This document shows, piece after piece, positions 26,511-34,194 of a DNA stretch of 64,000 bases. The stretch is from the NCBI GenBank assembly GCA_014874475.1, contig JADBJJ010000023.1, positions 314,001 through 378,000 of the forward strand. Direction: 5' to 3'. Numbering within the stretch: position 1 is the stretch's first letter; each line of letters opens with the position of its first letter. A program made the position numbers and the translations under genes. Below the pieces are notes generated by a model, which was not told the origin of the DNA, ran no database searches, and was given only the letters and a program-made list of their open reading frames with translations. Origin of the DNA: Chloroflexota bacterium (GTDB taxonomy: Bacteria; Chloroflexota; Anaerolineae; B4-G1; DUEL01).

Positions 26511-28951
26511 CCTCGTTCAGAGGCCGGAATTTCTACGTTTCTCACCTCAATCCGGCCATCCCCGGCCCGCAGGCCGTAGCCCGCCGTCGCCAACAGAGCC
26601 AGAAGGTCAAACTTCGGCCCGACCTCCAGCACGATGAGAGTCCTCTCCCCCTGATCCTCCAGACGTCCCCCGAAGAGCACTTTTTTCTTCAGCCCGCGCG
26701 GGGGGACCTCTATCCCGTACCCTTCCCCTTCCCGCCGCAAGGAGAAGGGAACGTAGGCCCCCCGCAGGTATCCCTCCAGTGCCGCGCGCGCTGTCGGAAG
26801 CGGGATGGGGAAAGATAGCCCCAGACGGGCCTTTGTGAAAACGCCGGGGGTGAAATCCTCCACTGGCCCCAGTACCTCTATCCCTTCTCCCAGGGCGGAG
26901 AGGGAAGAGAATACTGCCCGCAGCGCGTCGGTGTCCCAGGCCCGGAGGGCGAAGATGGTCTCGCCGCCCAGGGTGGGAAACTGGCGGTCGTTGGGCGGGA
27001 TGGTGAAGAGCGCCTCCCGCACGCTGAGGAGATTCTCCGTCAGTTCGGGCGCGCATGCCAGTATCTGCCGGAAGACGAGGGCGTTGAGGAACGCTGGATG
27101 GACGCCGGAGAGTGCGGCGTCGGTGCGGAAGCGGTAGTAGAGAGGCCTCAGCCGCCGCTTGCGGCCCACCACGTCCCGCAATTCGGCCAGATATGGCCCC
27201 AGATCGGGGACGCGGATGCGGTGGTGCAGGATGGCCCGCCGGTGTTCCTCGTCTGGGCAGGCGCCGCACCCCCGGCATTGCCCTGGCCCCGCCGCGTCTC
27301 CCAGGCAGTACCCCGGGTCTAAGCCGGCGCGCGCGGCCTGATACTGCCGGTACAGGAAATCCGCCGGGACGTCAGTCTGGACGAATTCCAGCGGGAAGGG
27401 GTAGTCGGGGCCTTTCTCGCCCAGGAACGGGTCGCTCCAGAGGCCGGAGCGCTCCAACCAGGCCCGCAAGGCCTCCCAGTATCCCCGGGGCAGGCGGCCG
27501 TCGTAGAAGTCCCCTTCCCGCGCCCGCGCCACCAGTGGCTCCACCAGCCAGTATCCCCCCAGCGCCAGCACCTGAGTGGTGCCGTACTCGGCCCAGTCAA
27601 AGGCCAGACGGAACTCAAAACCGCTGGTCTCACAGGCCGAGCGGACCGCGCCGACCAGGGGACGCCAGGGCTTCTCCTCCAGGAAGAGTCGGTCGTACCG
27701 GAGCGGGGTGAAGGGCATCCGCACCAGCGGCCCCACACTGAAGATGACCCGGGGCCGGGAGGGAGAGGCTGCCCGCGCCTCCCGTAACCAGCGGACGAAG
27801 GCCCGAAACTCGCTCAGATCGTCCTCTGTCTCGTAGCCGGTGAGGATGTAGAAGAGTTTGATGCGGCGGATGGGCTCCCGCACCAGCCGCTCCAGCAGGG
27901 CGGCCATCTCATCGGTGGGAAGGCTTTTGTGGAGGAATGCCCGCTGTCGCTGGCTGATGCCTTCAATTCCCAGAGTGAACTCCCGCTTCTCCGCTGCCAG
28001 TTCTGCCTCTATCAGGCCGGGAACCCGCCACAGGATGTCGGCCCGCTGGCTCTTCAGGCTTACCCGGTCAAAGAGACGGTGCAGTTCCATGAGGAGGTCA
28101 AAGATTTCCCCGTGGGTGTTGAAGTTGAAACTGTAGAGGCCGATTTCTTCCACGCCCTGGGCTCTCTTTAACTGCCGGGCCACTGCGACCAGGTCCGCCG
28201 CCGGGAGTTCCCGGTAGGGCTTGCGCTCATACCCCTCAAAGCAGAAAGAGCAGAAGGCGGGGCAGCCCCAGGTGATCTGGAGATAGGCTGTATGGGCTTC
28301 GGGAGTGTCCAGGATGGGGTAGACGGTGGGGAGGTCCTGTGGCCGGGGCCGACAGACCGCCTTGACCGTCCGGCGGCGGGTTCCGGCGACCCAGAGGCCG
28401 GGGCCGGAGGCAGCAGCGGCCTCCAACCGCTCCCGCCTTCCGCCGTCCGTCAGCGCCAGGGCCCGAACGATTTCCCCGACCCGTCCCTCCCCTTCGCCGA
28501 AGAAGATGCCGTCCGCCAGCGCGTCGCCGTCTTCCCGGATGATGGCCTGCGCGGCCATAGCGTTGGAGCCGCCCAGGAGGAGGATGGGATCGTCATCCCT
28601 ACGCTCTCCGGCAAAGAGGGGGATGCCGGAGCGGAGCAGGATGCAGGGGAGATTCAGGAGTTCCAGGATGTACGCATTGGAGACCAGGATCAGGTCAAAA
28701 TCTTGCGCCGGACGGCGGGAATGGATGCCCCTCAGGGGAGGGAGGGACTCCCCCACCCGGCCCGATGGAAAGAAGGCCAAGTCCACATCTGCCTCAGGAA
28801 GTGCCCGGCGGACTTCGTGGAAGAGAAAGCGATGAGGGAGGGAGCGATCCACATCTCGCAGGGAGGAGAGGCGCACGACAAGGACCCGATAGGGGGCGTT
28901 TTCAAACGGGGAGCCGGGCGCAGGTTGCAAATCGCAAGGCGCATGTCGCAT
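26501..28951 (-). CDS. Large radical SAM protein with N-terminal B12-binding-like domain
   Basis: This 816-residue protein is of unknown reaction. The N-terminal 190 residues resemble a cobalamin-binding domain (FDLILVSNAYILELLNLP, LLLGGSNAMAA, FFGEGEGRVGEI). Then comes the radical SAM core with the cluster motif CPAFCSFCFEG at about residue 237 and the GIEGISQRQRAFLHKSLP region. A Cys-rich knuckle CRGCGACPDEEH lies near residue 570, followed by a C-terminal domain with FRTDAALSGVHPAFLNAL, which recalls the DUF2344-type domain of TIGR03936/TIGR03960 proteins. It ends next to the decayed MinD fragment. It is the third gene of an apparent operon with acyl-CoA ligase and methylmalonyl-CoA epimerase, though the functional link is unclear. 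Confidence 0.8.
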   Translation of the reverse strand: MRHAPCDLQPAPGSPFENAPYRVLVVRLSSLRDVDRSLPHRFLFHEVRRALPEADVDLAFFPSGRVGESLPPLRGIHSRRPAQDFDLILVSNAYILELLNLPCILLRSGIPLFAGERRDDDPILLLGGSNAMAAQAIIREDGDALADGIFFGEGEGRVGEIVRALALTDGGRRERLEAAAASGPGLWVAGTRRRTVKAVCRPRPQDLPTVYPILDTPEAHTAYLQITWGCPAFCSFCFEGYERKPYRELPAADLVAVARQLKRAQGVEEIGLYSFNFNTHGEIFDLLMELHRLFDRVSLKSQRADILWRVPGLIEAELAAEKREFTLGIEGISQRQRAFLHKSLPTDEMAALLERLVREPIRRIKLFYILTGYETEDDLSEFRAFVRWLREARAASPSRPRVIFSVGPLVRMPFTPLRYDRLFLEEKPWRPLVGAVRSACETSGFEFRLAFDWAEYGTTQVLALGGYWLVEPLVARAREGDFYDGRLPRGYWEALRAWLERSGLWSDPFLGEKGPDYPFPLEFVQTDVPADFLYRQYQAARAGLDPGYCLGDAAGPGQCRGCGACPDEEHRRAILHHRIRVPDLGPYLAELRDVVGRKRRLRPLYYRFRTDAALSGVHPAFLNALVFRQILACAPELTENLLSVREALFTIPPNDRQFPTLGGETIFALRAWDTDALRAVFSSLSALGEGIEVLGPVEDFTPGVFTKARLGLSFPIPLPTARAALEGYLRGAYVPFSLRREGEGYGIEVPPRGLKKKVLFGGRLEDQGERTLIVLEVGPKFDLLALLATAGYGLRAGDGRIEVRNVEIPASERGPS

Positions 28952-28978
28952 AGCGCAGCGCAGTGAGTCTAAAAAACT

Positions 28979-29377
28979 TCACTTCTCGTACAGTTCCAGC
29001 AGGACGCCGCGGGCGGATTTGGGGTGGATGAAGATGTATCGGGTGCCGTCGGCGCCGACGCGGGGCTCCTCGCTCAGCAGGGTCGCGCCAGCGGCCCGCA
29101 ACCGCTCCATCGCGGCGCGGATATCATCCACCCGCAGGCAGATATGGTGCAGTCCCTCCCCGCGTTTCTCCAGAAACCGGGCCACGCCCCCCTCCGGGTC
29201 CAGCGGACGCAGGAGTTCTATCTCCCCCTCCCCCGCGGGGAGAAAGGCGATCTCCACCCCCTCCTCAGGGACTTCCCGGCGCTCTGACACTTCCAGCCCC
29301 AGCGCGTCCCGGTAGAAGGCCAGCGCGGCCTCCAAGTCGTTCACAGCAATGGCGATATGGTGAATGAAAACGGGCAT
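28979..29377 (-). CDS. mce: Methylmalonyl-CoA epimerase (glyoxalase/VOC fold)
   Basis: This enzyme interconverts (S)- and (R)-methylmalonyl-CoA in propionate and branched-chain amino acid metabolism. The 132-residue protein has the two VOC half-repeats. Metal ligands are visible in FIHHIAIAVND, EIELLRP, GLHHICLRVDD and LLELYEK. Conserved EGVEIAFLPAGEGEIELL and RVGADGTRYIFIHPK regions match the family. The ATG at 29377 has GGAGGACGCCCA upstream. The acyl-CoA ligase gene lies 42 nt upstream. No methylmalonyl-CoA mutase is in the window. Confidence 0.93.
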   Translation of the reverse strand: MPVFIHHIAIAVNDLEAALAFYRDALGLEVSERREVPEEGVEIAFLPAGEGEIELLRPLDPEGGVARFLEKRGEGLHHICLRVDDIRAAMERLRAAGATLLSEEPRVGADGTRYIFIHPKSARGVLLELYEK

Positions 29378-29419
29378 TGGGCGTCCTCCGTCTGTGTGGA
29401 ACAACAGCAAGTAGGGGTC

Positions 29420-31102
29420 CTACTCCCTCCCAGCCTCCTGGGCTTTCCGGATTTCCTCCTCCCGCAGTTGCCGCCGCAGGATTTTGCCGATGGCGCTCTT
29501 GGGCAGTTCGGTGCGGAATTCCACCTCCGACGGGACTTTGTAGGGCGTCAGGTTCTGGCGGAAGTAGGCGATGAACTCCTCCTCAGTGGCGGTTTCCCCC
29601 TCCTTCAGGACGATGTACACCTTGATCCGCTCCCCCTTGTACGGGTCCGGGACGCCGACGGTGATTCCCTCTTTCACCTTGGGGTGTTGGTAAATCAGTT
29701 CGTCTATCTCCCGGGGGAAGACGTTGAAGCCGCCCACGATGATGAGTTCCTTTTTCCGGTCGGTGATGTAGAAGTAGCCGTCCTCGTCCATATAGCCGAT
29801 ATCGCCGGTGAAGAGCCAACCGTCCACAACCGTCTTTGCCGTCTCCTCCGGCATTTTGTAGTAGCCCAGCATCACCGTAGGGGAGCGGAGGACAATCTCC
29901 CCCTGCTCGCCTGGGGGCAGGTCGCGCGTCCCGTCCAGGCTGACGATTTTCATATCCACGTCCGGGAAGGGGATGCCGATACTGCCGATTTTGTGCAGGC
30001 CGTGGTATGGGTTGGCGGCGATGGCGGTGACTGCCTCCGTCAGGCCGTAGCCCTCAATCATCCGGCCACCGGTTTTGGACTCAAAGTCTTCCTTGATGGC
30101 GCGGGTGAGGGGCGCGGCGCCCACGAAGATGCCCTTGACGCTGCGCAGGCTGTATTTGCTGATGTCGGGTAGGTTGCTGAGGGCGACGAACATCGTCGGG
30201 ACGCCGATGAAAAAGTCCGGTTTATACTTGTGGATCGTCTGGGCGACCTGGCGGGCATTGAAGCGGGGCAGGATGATGATTTCGCCGCCCGCCAGGATGG
30301 GCGCGTTCATCGTCACGCTCATCCCGAAGCCGTGGAAGAAGGGAAGGACAGCCAGGATACTCTGCTCATCGCTCAGCGCGCCCCAGGCCTTCACCTGATG
30401 GGCATTGGCGACGAAGTTGAAGTGGGAGAGCATAATCCCCTTGGCCACGCCCGTCGTCCCACCACTGTAGAGGAGCGCGGCCATATCGTTCGGGTCTACC
30501 CGCTCGGGCTGGAAGTCCGCCGGGGCGGGGTTTCGCAGCATATCCCGGAAACGGACCCAGGTCAGACCGCCGGGTTTCCTCAGGGCTTGCCGGGCTGCCT
30601 TCCCTTCCCGCAGTCCCTGGATCAGGCTCAGCGGGAAGGGAAGAAAGTCGGCCACGCGGGTGTAGATAACTCGCTTGAGCGGCGTTTTCCCCCCCAGCGC
30701 GGCGACCTTTTCCATAAACATCGGGATGGTGACGATGGTCTCGGCGCCGGAGTCGGTCAGGTGAAAAGTCAGTTCCCGCTCCGTGTAGAGGGGGTTCAGG
30801 GGGACGACGACCGCACCGGTTTTCAGGATGCCATAGTAGGCAATGATGAACTGGGGGAGATTGGGCAGAAGCATGGCGACCCGGTCGCCCTTCCGGATTC
30901 CCAGGCCGCGCAGTCCAGCAGCGAAGCGGTCCGAGAAGTCCTTGATGCGGCGGTAGGTCTCCCGACGACCGAAGAAGCAGGTGCATGGTTTATCGGGCGT
31001 GGCGGCGGCAGTGTCATCCAACAGGCGGTACAAGGGGATGCAGGGGTAGCTTATGTGGTGGGGCACTTCCTTATCGTAGAATTTGAGCCAAGGCCGTTTC
31101 AT
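29420..31102 (-). CDS. Long-chain fatty-acid-CoA ligase (AMP-binding family)
   Basis: The ligase activates a carboxylic acid with ATP to its adenylate and then the CoA thioester. The 560-residue protein has the P-loop LYSGGTTGVAKG, the A5-type EGYGLTEA, the hinge region GDIGYMDEDGYFYITDRKKE, and the catalytic lysine in KSAIGKILRR near the C-terminus. The N-terminal ISYPCIPLYRLLDDTA is typical of FadD-like long-chain enzymes. The ATG at 31102 has a strong GGAGGTGCGAA. It heads an apparent operon with methylmalonyl-CoA epimerase and the radical SAM gene. The chain length of the substrate cannot be told. Confidence 0.92.
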   Translation of the reverse strand: MKRPWLKFYDKEVPHHISYPCIPLYRLLDDTAAATPDKPCTCFFGRRETYRRIKDFSDRFAAGLRGLGIRKGDRVAMLLPNLPQFIIAYYGILKTGAVVVPLNPLYTERELTFHLTDSGAETIVTIPMFMEKVAALGGKTPLKRVIYTRVADFLPFPLSLIQGLREGKAARQALRKPGGLTWVRFRDMLRNPAPADFQPERVDPNDMAALLYSGGTTGVAKGIMLSHFNFVANAHQVKAWGALSDEQSILAVLPFFHGFGMSVTMNAPILAGGEIIILPRFNARQVAQTIHKYKPDFFIGVPTMFVALSNLPDISKYSLRSVKGIFVGAAPLTRAIKEDFESKTGGRMIEGYGLTEAVTAIAANPYHGLHKIGSIGIPFPDVDMKIVSLDGTRDLPPGEQGEIVLRSPTVMLGYYKMPEETAKTVVDGWLFTGDIGYMDEDGYFYITDRKKELIIVGGFNVFPREIDELIYQHPKVKEGITVGVPDPYKGERIKVYIVLKEGETATEEEFIAYFRQNLTPYKVPSEVEFRTELPKSAIGKILRRQLREEEIRKAQEAGRE

Positions 31103-31140
31103 TTCGCACCTCCTCCGATTTCTGAAAGGATGCAACACGA

Positions 31141-31185
31141 GCGGACCAGCGGTCCGCAAAGGACCCGAAGGATTTCGCGAAATCC
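31141..31185. terminator. Two palindromic hairpins between the activase and ligase genes
   Basis: GCGGACC (31141-31147) pairs with GGTCCGC (31151-31157), and GGATTTCGCGAAATCC (31170-31185) is a perfect 16-bp palindrome. They lie between the dehydratase-activase stop and the ligase start. No clear T-run follows on the minus strand, so they may terminate or process the transcript. Confidence 0.45.
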
Positions 31186-31220
31186 CATAAAATCGGCGGG
31201 CATCGGCATTGACTGGCGTC

Positions 31221-32012
31221 CTACCCGTTCTCCAGCGCCAGCAGAGCCGCCCCGTAGGCCCCCATCAGTTGAGGGTGGCGGGGCAGGACGACCCGTTGGC
31301 CGGTCTCCTCCTCCAGCATCCGGCGGACTGCCGGGTTGCGGACGACGCCGCCGGAGAGCATCAGTGGCGGAGTCAGCCCCACGGTGCGGATCATCGCCAC
31401 AACCCGGCGGACCAGCGCGCGGTGGAGCCCCCGCAGGATGGGCCCGACCCCCACACCGTGGGCGATGAGGGAGACCACCTCCGACTCGGCGAAGACGGTG
31501 CAGGTGCTGGAGATAGAGACCTCCTCGGTTGCGGCCAGCGCCTCCTCCCCCATCCGATCCAGCGGGACACTCAGCCGATGGGCGGTGTTTTCCAGGAATC
31601 GGCCCGTTCCGGCAGCGCACTTGTCGTTCATCACGAAGTCCAGCACTTCCCCCCTGGGGCCGATGGCGATGACTTTGCTATCCTGCCCGCCGATGTCCAC
31701 CAGCGTCCCGCCGTGGCCCAGTTCTCGGAAGACCCCGCGGGCATGGCATGTGATTTCCGTGATCCGACGGGTGGCCTGCCGGACCAGTCCCCGGCCGTAG
31801 CCGGTGGCGACCAGAGGCAATCCATCCAGCGGGCCGACGGCCTCCCGCGCCAGGGCCAGGAATCGGTCTACCTGCTCCTCCACCCGCACCTCGGTCGGTT
31901 CCAGGTAGTGCCAGAGCAGGTTTCCCGCGCTATCTACAGCGACGATTTTGGCCGTAGCGGCGCCGATATCTATGCCCAGGGTGCGACAGGGATTCGTCGC
32001 GTTCGGTTCCAT
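31221..32012 (-). CDS. 2-Hydroxyacyl-CoA dehydratase activator (HgdC/BadF family ATPase)
   Basis: This homodimeric 4Fe-4S ATPase injects high-energy electrons into 2-hydroxyacyl-CoA dehydratases or benzoyl-CoA reductases. The 263-residue protein has the ASKHA fold: phosphate-1 loop GIDIGAATAKIVAVD, VDIGGQDSK and the adenosine-side LSGGVVRNPAV. The two cluster cysteines are in NDKCAAGTGRF and SSTCTVFAESE. This is the short stand-alone activator type. No dehydratase subunits are adjacent, so it must serve enzymes encoded elsewhere. The downstream acyl-CoA ligase on the same strand fits an acyl-CoA metabolic role. No clear SD precedes the ATG at 32012. Confidence 0.9.
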   Translation of the reverse strand: MEPNATNPCRTLGIDIGAATAKIVAVDSAGNLLWHYLEPTEVRVEEQVDRFLALAREAVGPLDGLPLVATGYGRGLVRQATRRITEITCHARGVFRELGHGGTLVDIGGQDSKVIAIGPRGEVLDFVMNDKCAAGTGRFLENTAHRLSVPLDRMGEEALAATEEVSISSTCTVFAESEVVSLIAHGVGVGPILRGLHRALVRRVVAMIRTVGLTPPLMLSGGVVRNPAVRRMLEEETGQRVVLPRHPQLMGAYGAALLALENG

Positions 32013-32098
32013 ATCGGTCTTGAGGGCAGAGGAATCGTTGGGCGGTGACTGTTACCTATTTTAGCACGAAATGCCCACAGGGGTAGCGAGAGCCGGAT

Positions 32099-32371
32099 TT
32101 ACAACACCCCCACCCACATTAGGATACCCATCACCACAAAGGCGACGGCGGCCACTTTGCGCAGGATGGCCTCCGGGACAATGGTGGTGAGGGCCTGCCC
32201 GACGACCATGCCCAGCGCGGTCACGATGGCCAGCGCCAGAGTCGCCCCCAGGAAAACGGCCCAGGGGCGGTTGAACTTACACACCTGCGCGATGACAGCC
32301 AGTTGGGTTTTATCTCCCAGTTCCGCCAGTAACAGCAGCCCGAAGGTGGAGAGGAATGCCTTCCAGAACAT
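32099..32371 (-). CDS. GDT1/TMEM165 (UPF0016) family half-size cation transporter
   Basis: UPF0016 proteins exchange Mn2+ or Ca2+ for H+ across membranes. The 90-residue protein is a single repeat unit with three helices and the signature ELGDKTQL near residue 17, which forms the ion site. Full-length eukaryotic proteins carry two such units, so this one should act as a homodimer or with a second half-size partner not seen here. The ATG at 32371 follows GGAGG at a long spacing of about 10 nt. I looked for the manganese-sensing yybP-ykoY element upstream and did not find its conserved boxes. Confidence 0.85.
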   Translation of the reverse strand: MFWKAFLSTFGLLLLAELGDKTQLAVIAQVCKFNRPWAVFLGATLALAIVTALGMVVGQALTTIVPEAILRKVAAVAFVVMGILMWVGVL

Positions 32372-32412
32372 CCTGAAATTGCCTCCTGGAATCCAGAATT
32401 CAGAGAATTTCT

Positions 32413-32439
32413 GCGGCGACGACCTTCAGCCGTCGCCGC
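32413..32439 (-). terminator. Stem-loop upstream of the GDT1-like gene
   Basis: GCGGCGACG (32413-32421) pairs perfectly with CGTCGCCGC (32431-32439), loop of 9 nt. It lies between the longer hairpin at 32457-32512 and the GDT1-like gene. There is no T-run, so the function is uncertain. Confidence 0.4.
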
Positions 32440-32456
32440 CAAAACCGCTTCTCTCT

Positions 32457-32512
32457 TGCAGGAAGCGAGGTCTGGGGCGGTTCTGCCGCCTCAGACCCCG
32501 CTGATTCCTGCA
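32457..32512 (-). terminator. Long 24-bp hairpin after the aminotransferase gene
   Basis: TGCAGGAA (32457-32464) pairs with TTCCTGCA (32505-32512), with a TGA bulge (32502-32504). Inside it, 32465-32480 pairs with 32486-32501 over 16 positions with one mismatch and one G-T pair; the loop is TTCTG. It starts 10 nt after the aminotransferase stop. It is probably a transcript end or mRNA-stabilising structure, without a T-run. Confidence 0.55.
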
Positions 32513-32521
32513 GGCCCTGAT

Positions 32522-33766
32522 TTACGCAAGGGCCTTCTTCAGTGCAACCCCCAACCGCCGGATGCCTTCCACAATCTGATCCGGCGGGGAGAAGGAGAAG
32601 TTGAGCCGCATAGCGTTGAAGCCGCCGTCCCCATTGGGATAGAAATTCTCCCCGGGGACGTAAGCCACCTTCTCCTCCAGCGCGCGGCGCAGGAACTCGG
32701 TGGTATGGATAGAGTCCGGTACCCGCGCCCAGAGGAAGAGCCCACCCTGAGGGCGAGTCCATGAGCACCCCTTAGGCCAAAACTCCGCCAGCGCGTCCAG
32801 CATAGTGTCCCGTCGCTCCTTGTAGACCCGCCGCAGCCGCTGTGCGTGGGGCTTGAGGAAACCGCGCTGGCAAATGTCGTTGGCGACGTACTGGACGAAG
32901 GTGCCGGTGTGGAGATCGGAGCCCTGCTTGGCCATGACGAATCGCTTCATCAGCACCTCCGGACAGACGATCCAGCCCAGGCGCAGCCCCGGTGTGAGCG
33001 TCTTGGAAAAGGTGCTCATATAAATCACGCGCTCCGGGACGTAGGTGCAGATGGGCGGCAGGTCCTCTCCCTCAAAGCGCAACTGACCATAGGGGTCGTC
33101 CTCCACGATGGGGATGTTGAGACGGGTGGCAATTTCCGCCAGTTTCTCCCGCCGCTCCGGGGATAGGGTGACCCCTGCCGGGTTGTGGAAGTTGGGGAGG
33201 ACGTAGATGAATTTGGGCGGACGGCCCGTCTCCTTCACCACATCCCGGTACGCCTCCTCTATCTCGTCCACCACCATGCCCTCATCGTCCAGGGAGACGG
33301 TACGGTAACGGGCGCCATAGGCGTTCCAGGCCTGAATGGCCCCCAGATATGTGGGCCGTTCAGTGATGACGTAGTCCCCTGGTTCCAGAAAGACCTTGCC
33401 AATGAGGTCCAGCCCTTGCTGGGACCCGGCGGTGATGAGGACGTTGTTGGGGACGGCGGGGACGCCGTATTTGTGCATACTGGCCGCCAGCCACTCCCGC
33501 AGGGGGAGATACCCCTCCGTCGTACTGTACTGGAGCGCGCGGGCACCCTCATTCTGAACCACATAACGACAGGCCTCCTCAATCTCCCGCAGGGGAAAGA
33601 ACTCCGGCGCCGGCAACCCTCCAGCAAAGGAGATAACGTCGGGCTGCTCGGTCAGTTTCAACAGTTCCCGGATGGCCGAACTTTTCATCGCCAGAGCCCG
33701 GCTCGCCAGATAGGGCGTCCAATCCAGCACCGGAATCTCCCGATCCAGAGTGAAATTGAAGTTCAT
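32522..33766 (-). CDS. PLP-dependent aminotransferase, class I/II (LysN/AadA-like)
   Basis: This 414-residue fold-type I aminotransferase is most like the 2-aminoadipate/branched-chain/aromatic group (LysN-type). It has the typical SFAGGLPAPEFFP opening, LQYSTTEGYLPLREWLA, the PLP phosphate-binding TAGSQQGLDLI, NFHNPAGVTLS with the Asn, EDDPYGQLRF, and the PLP lysine in TFSKTLTPGLRLGW. C-terminal RLNFSFSPPDQIVEGIRRL carries the substrate-carboxylate arginine. The ATG has GGAGGTGCGCC upstream. The substrate cannot be fixed from sequence. The gene has its own promoter 290 nt upstream and an attenuator-like hairpin in its leader. Confidence 0.9.
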   Translation of the reverse strand: MNFNFTLDREIPVLDWTPYLASRALAMKSSAIRELLKLTEQPDVISFAGGLPAPEFFPLREIEEACRYVVQNEGARALQYSTTEGYLPLREWLAASMHKYGVPAVPNNVLITAGSQQGLDLIGKVFLEPGDYVITERPTYLGAIQAWNAYGARYRTVSLDDEGMVVDEIEEAYRDVVKETGRPPKFIYVLPNFHNPAGVTLSPERREKLAEIATRLNIPIVEDDPYGQLRFEGEDLPPICTYVPERVIYMSTFSKTLTPGLRLGWIVCPEVLMKRFVMAKQGSDLHTGTFVQYVANDICQRGFLKPHAQRLRRVYKERRDTMLDALAEFWPKGCSWTRPQGGLFLWARVPDSIHTTEFLRRALEEKVAYVPGENFYPNGDGGFNAMRLNFSFSPPDQIVEGIRRLGVALKKALA

Positions 33767-33805
33767 CGGCGCACCTCCTGATAGGATGATGGTTGGAGAA
33801 ATATT

Positions 33806-33835
33806 AGCGCCGGGTAACCTCAGTCACCCGGCGCT
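33806..33835 (-). promoter_or_regulatory. Attenuator-like hairpin in the aminotransferase leader
   Basis: AGCGCCGGGT (33806-33815) pairs perfectly with ACCCGGCGCT (33826-33835) around a 10-nt loop. On the minus strand it is followed by AATATTTCTCC. It lies about 40 nt before the start codon, inside the leader transcribed from 34050-34078. It could be an intrinsic terminator whose formation is controlled. I found no T-box or known riboswitch signature. Confidence 0.5.
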
Positions 33836-34049
33836 GGATAGCCGTGCAGAAAGGGCAAGCCCATCATCAGATCCCCCCCAACCCAGCACAACTCCACACA
33901 TCTCTCGCAGTAAAAGTTGTTTGTCATATCCCAGATTGTTTACGGCGAGGGGTTCGCTTACCGCCTTTCGTCGGGAGAATCAGCCAGCCCCTTCGGCCCT
34001 CACCCTAACCGATAGCCCTTCCCTTCTCCTGTGAACTGTCCCACTTTAT

Positions 34050-34078
34050 ATTTTAGCATTGAGCAACGAAACAGGCAA
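34050..34078 (-). promoter_or_regulatory. Sigma-70 promoter for the aminotransferase gene
   Basis: On the minus strand, TTGCCT (34073-34078) and TAAAAT (34050-34055) are separated by 17 bp. Confidence 0.6.
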
Positions 34079-34161
34079 ACGCGGGGACGTTTCATCCCCG
34101 ACGGGAAGGCTCAGACCATCGTCTCCCACCCCATCCCCGGAAGGAGGGAATCAGGGGTTGG

Positions 34162-34184
34162 TAGCGGGCAGCGAAGCCGCCCGC
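34162..34184 (-). terminator. Stem-loop after the MEMO-AMMECR1 gene
   Basis: AGCGGGC (34162-34168) pairs with GCCCGCT (34178-34184), 9-nt loop, 11 nt after the stop codon. No T-run follows, so it is only a weak terminator candidate. Confidence 0.45.
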
Positions 34185-34194
34185 TGCAAAACCG

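Larger units (their letters stand above)
33767..34194. other. Leader/intergenic region upstream of the aminotransferase gene
   Basis: This 428-bp gap holds the aminotransferase promoter, its roughly 275-nt leader with the hairpin at 33806-33835, a small hairpin CGGGGA/TCCCCG at 34082-34100, and a stem AGCGGGC/GCCCGCT at 34162-34184 just after the MEMO-AMMECR1 stop. I see no gene. Confidence 0.65.

Noticed and set aside
32372-32521. Manganese riboswitch (yybP-ykoY) before the GDT1-like gene
   Set aside because: The conserved GGGGAGUA-type boxes are absent; only plain hairpins are seen.
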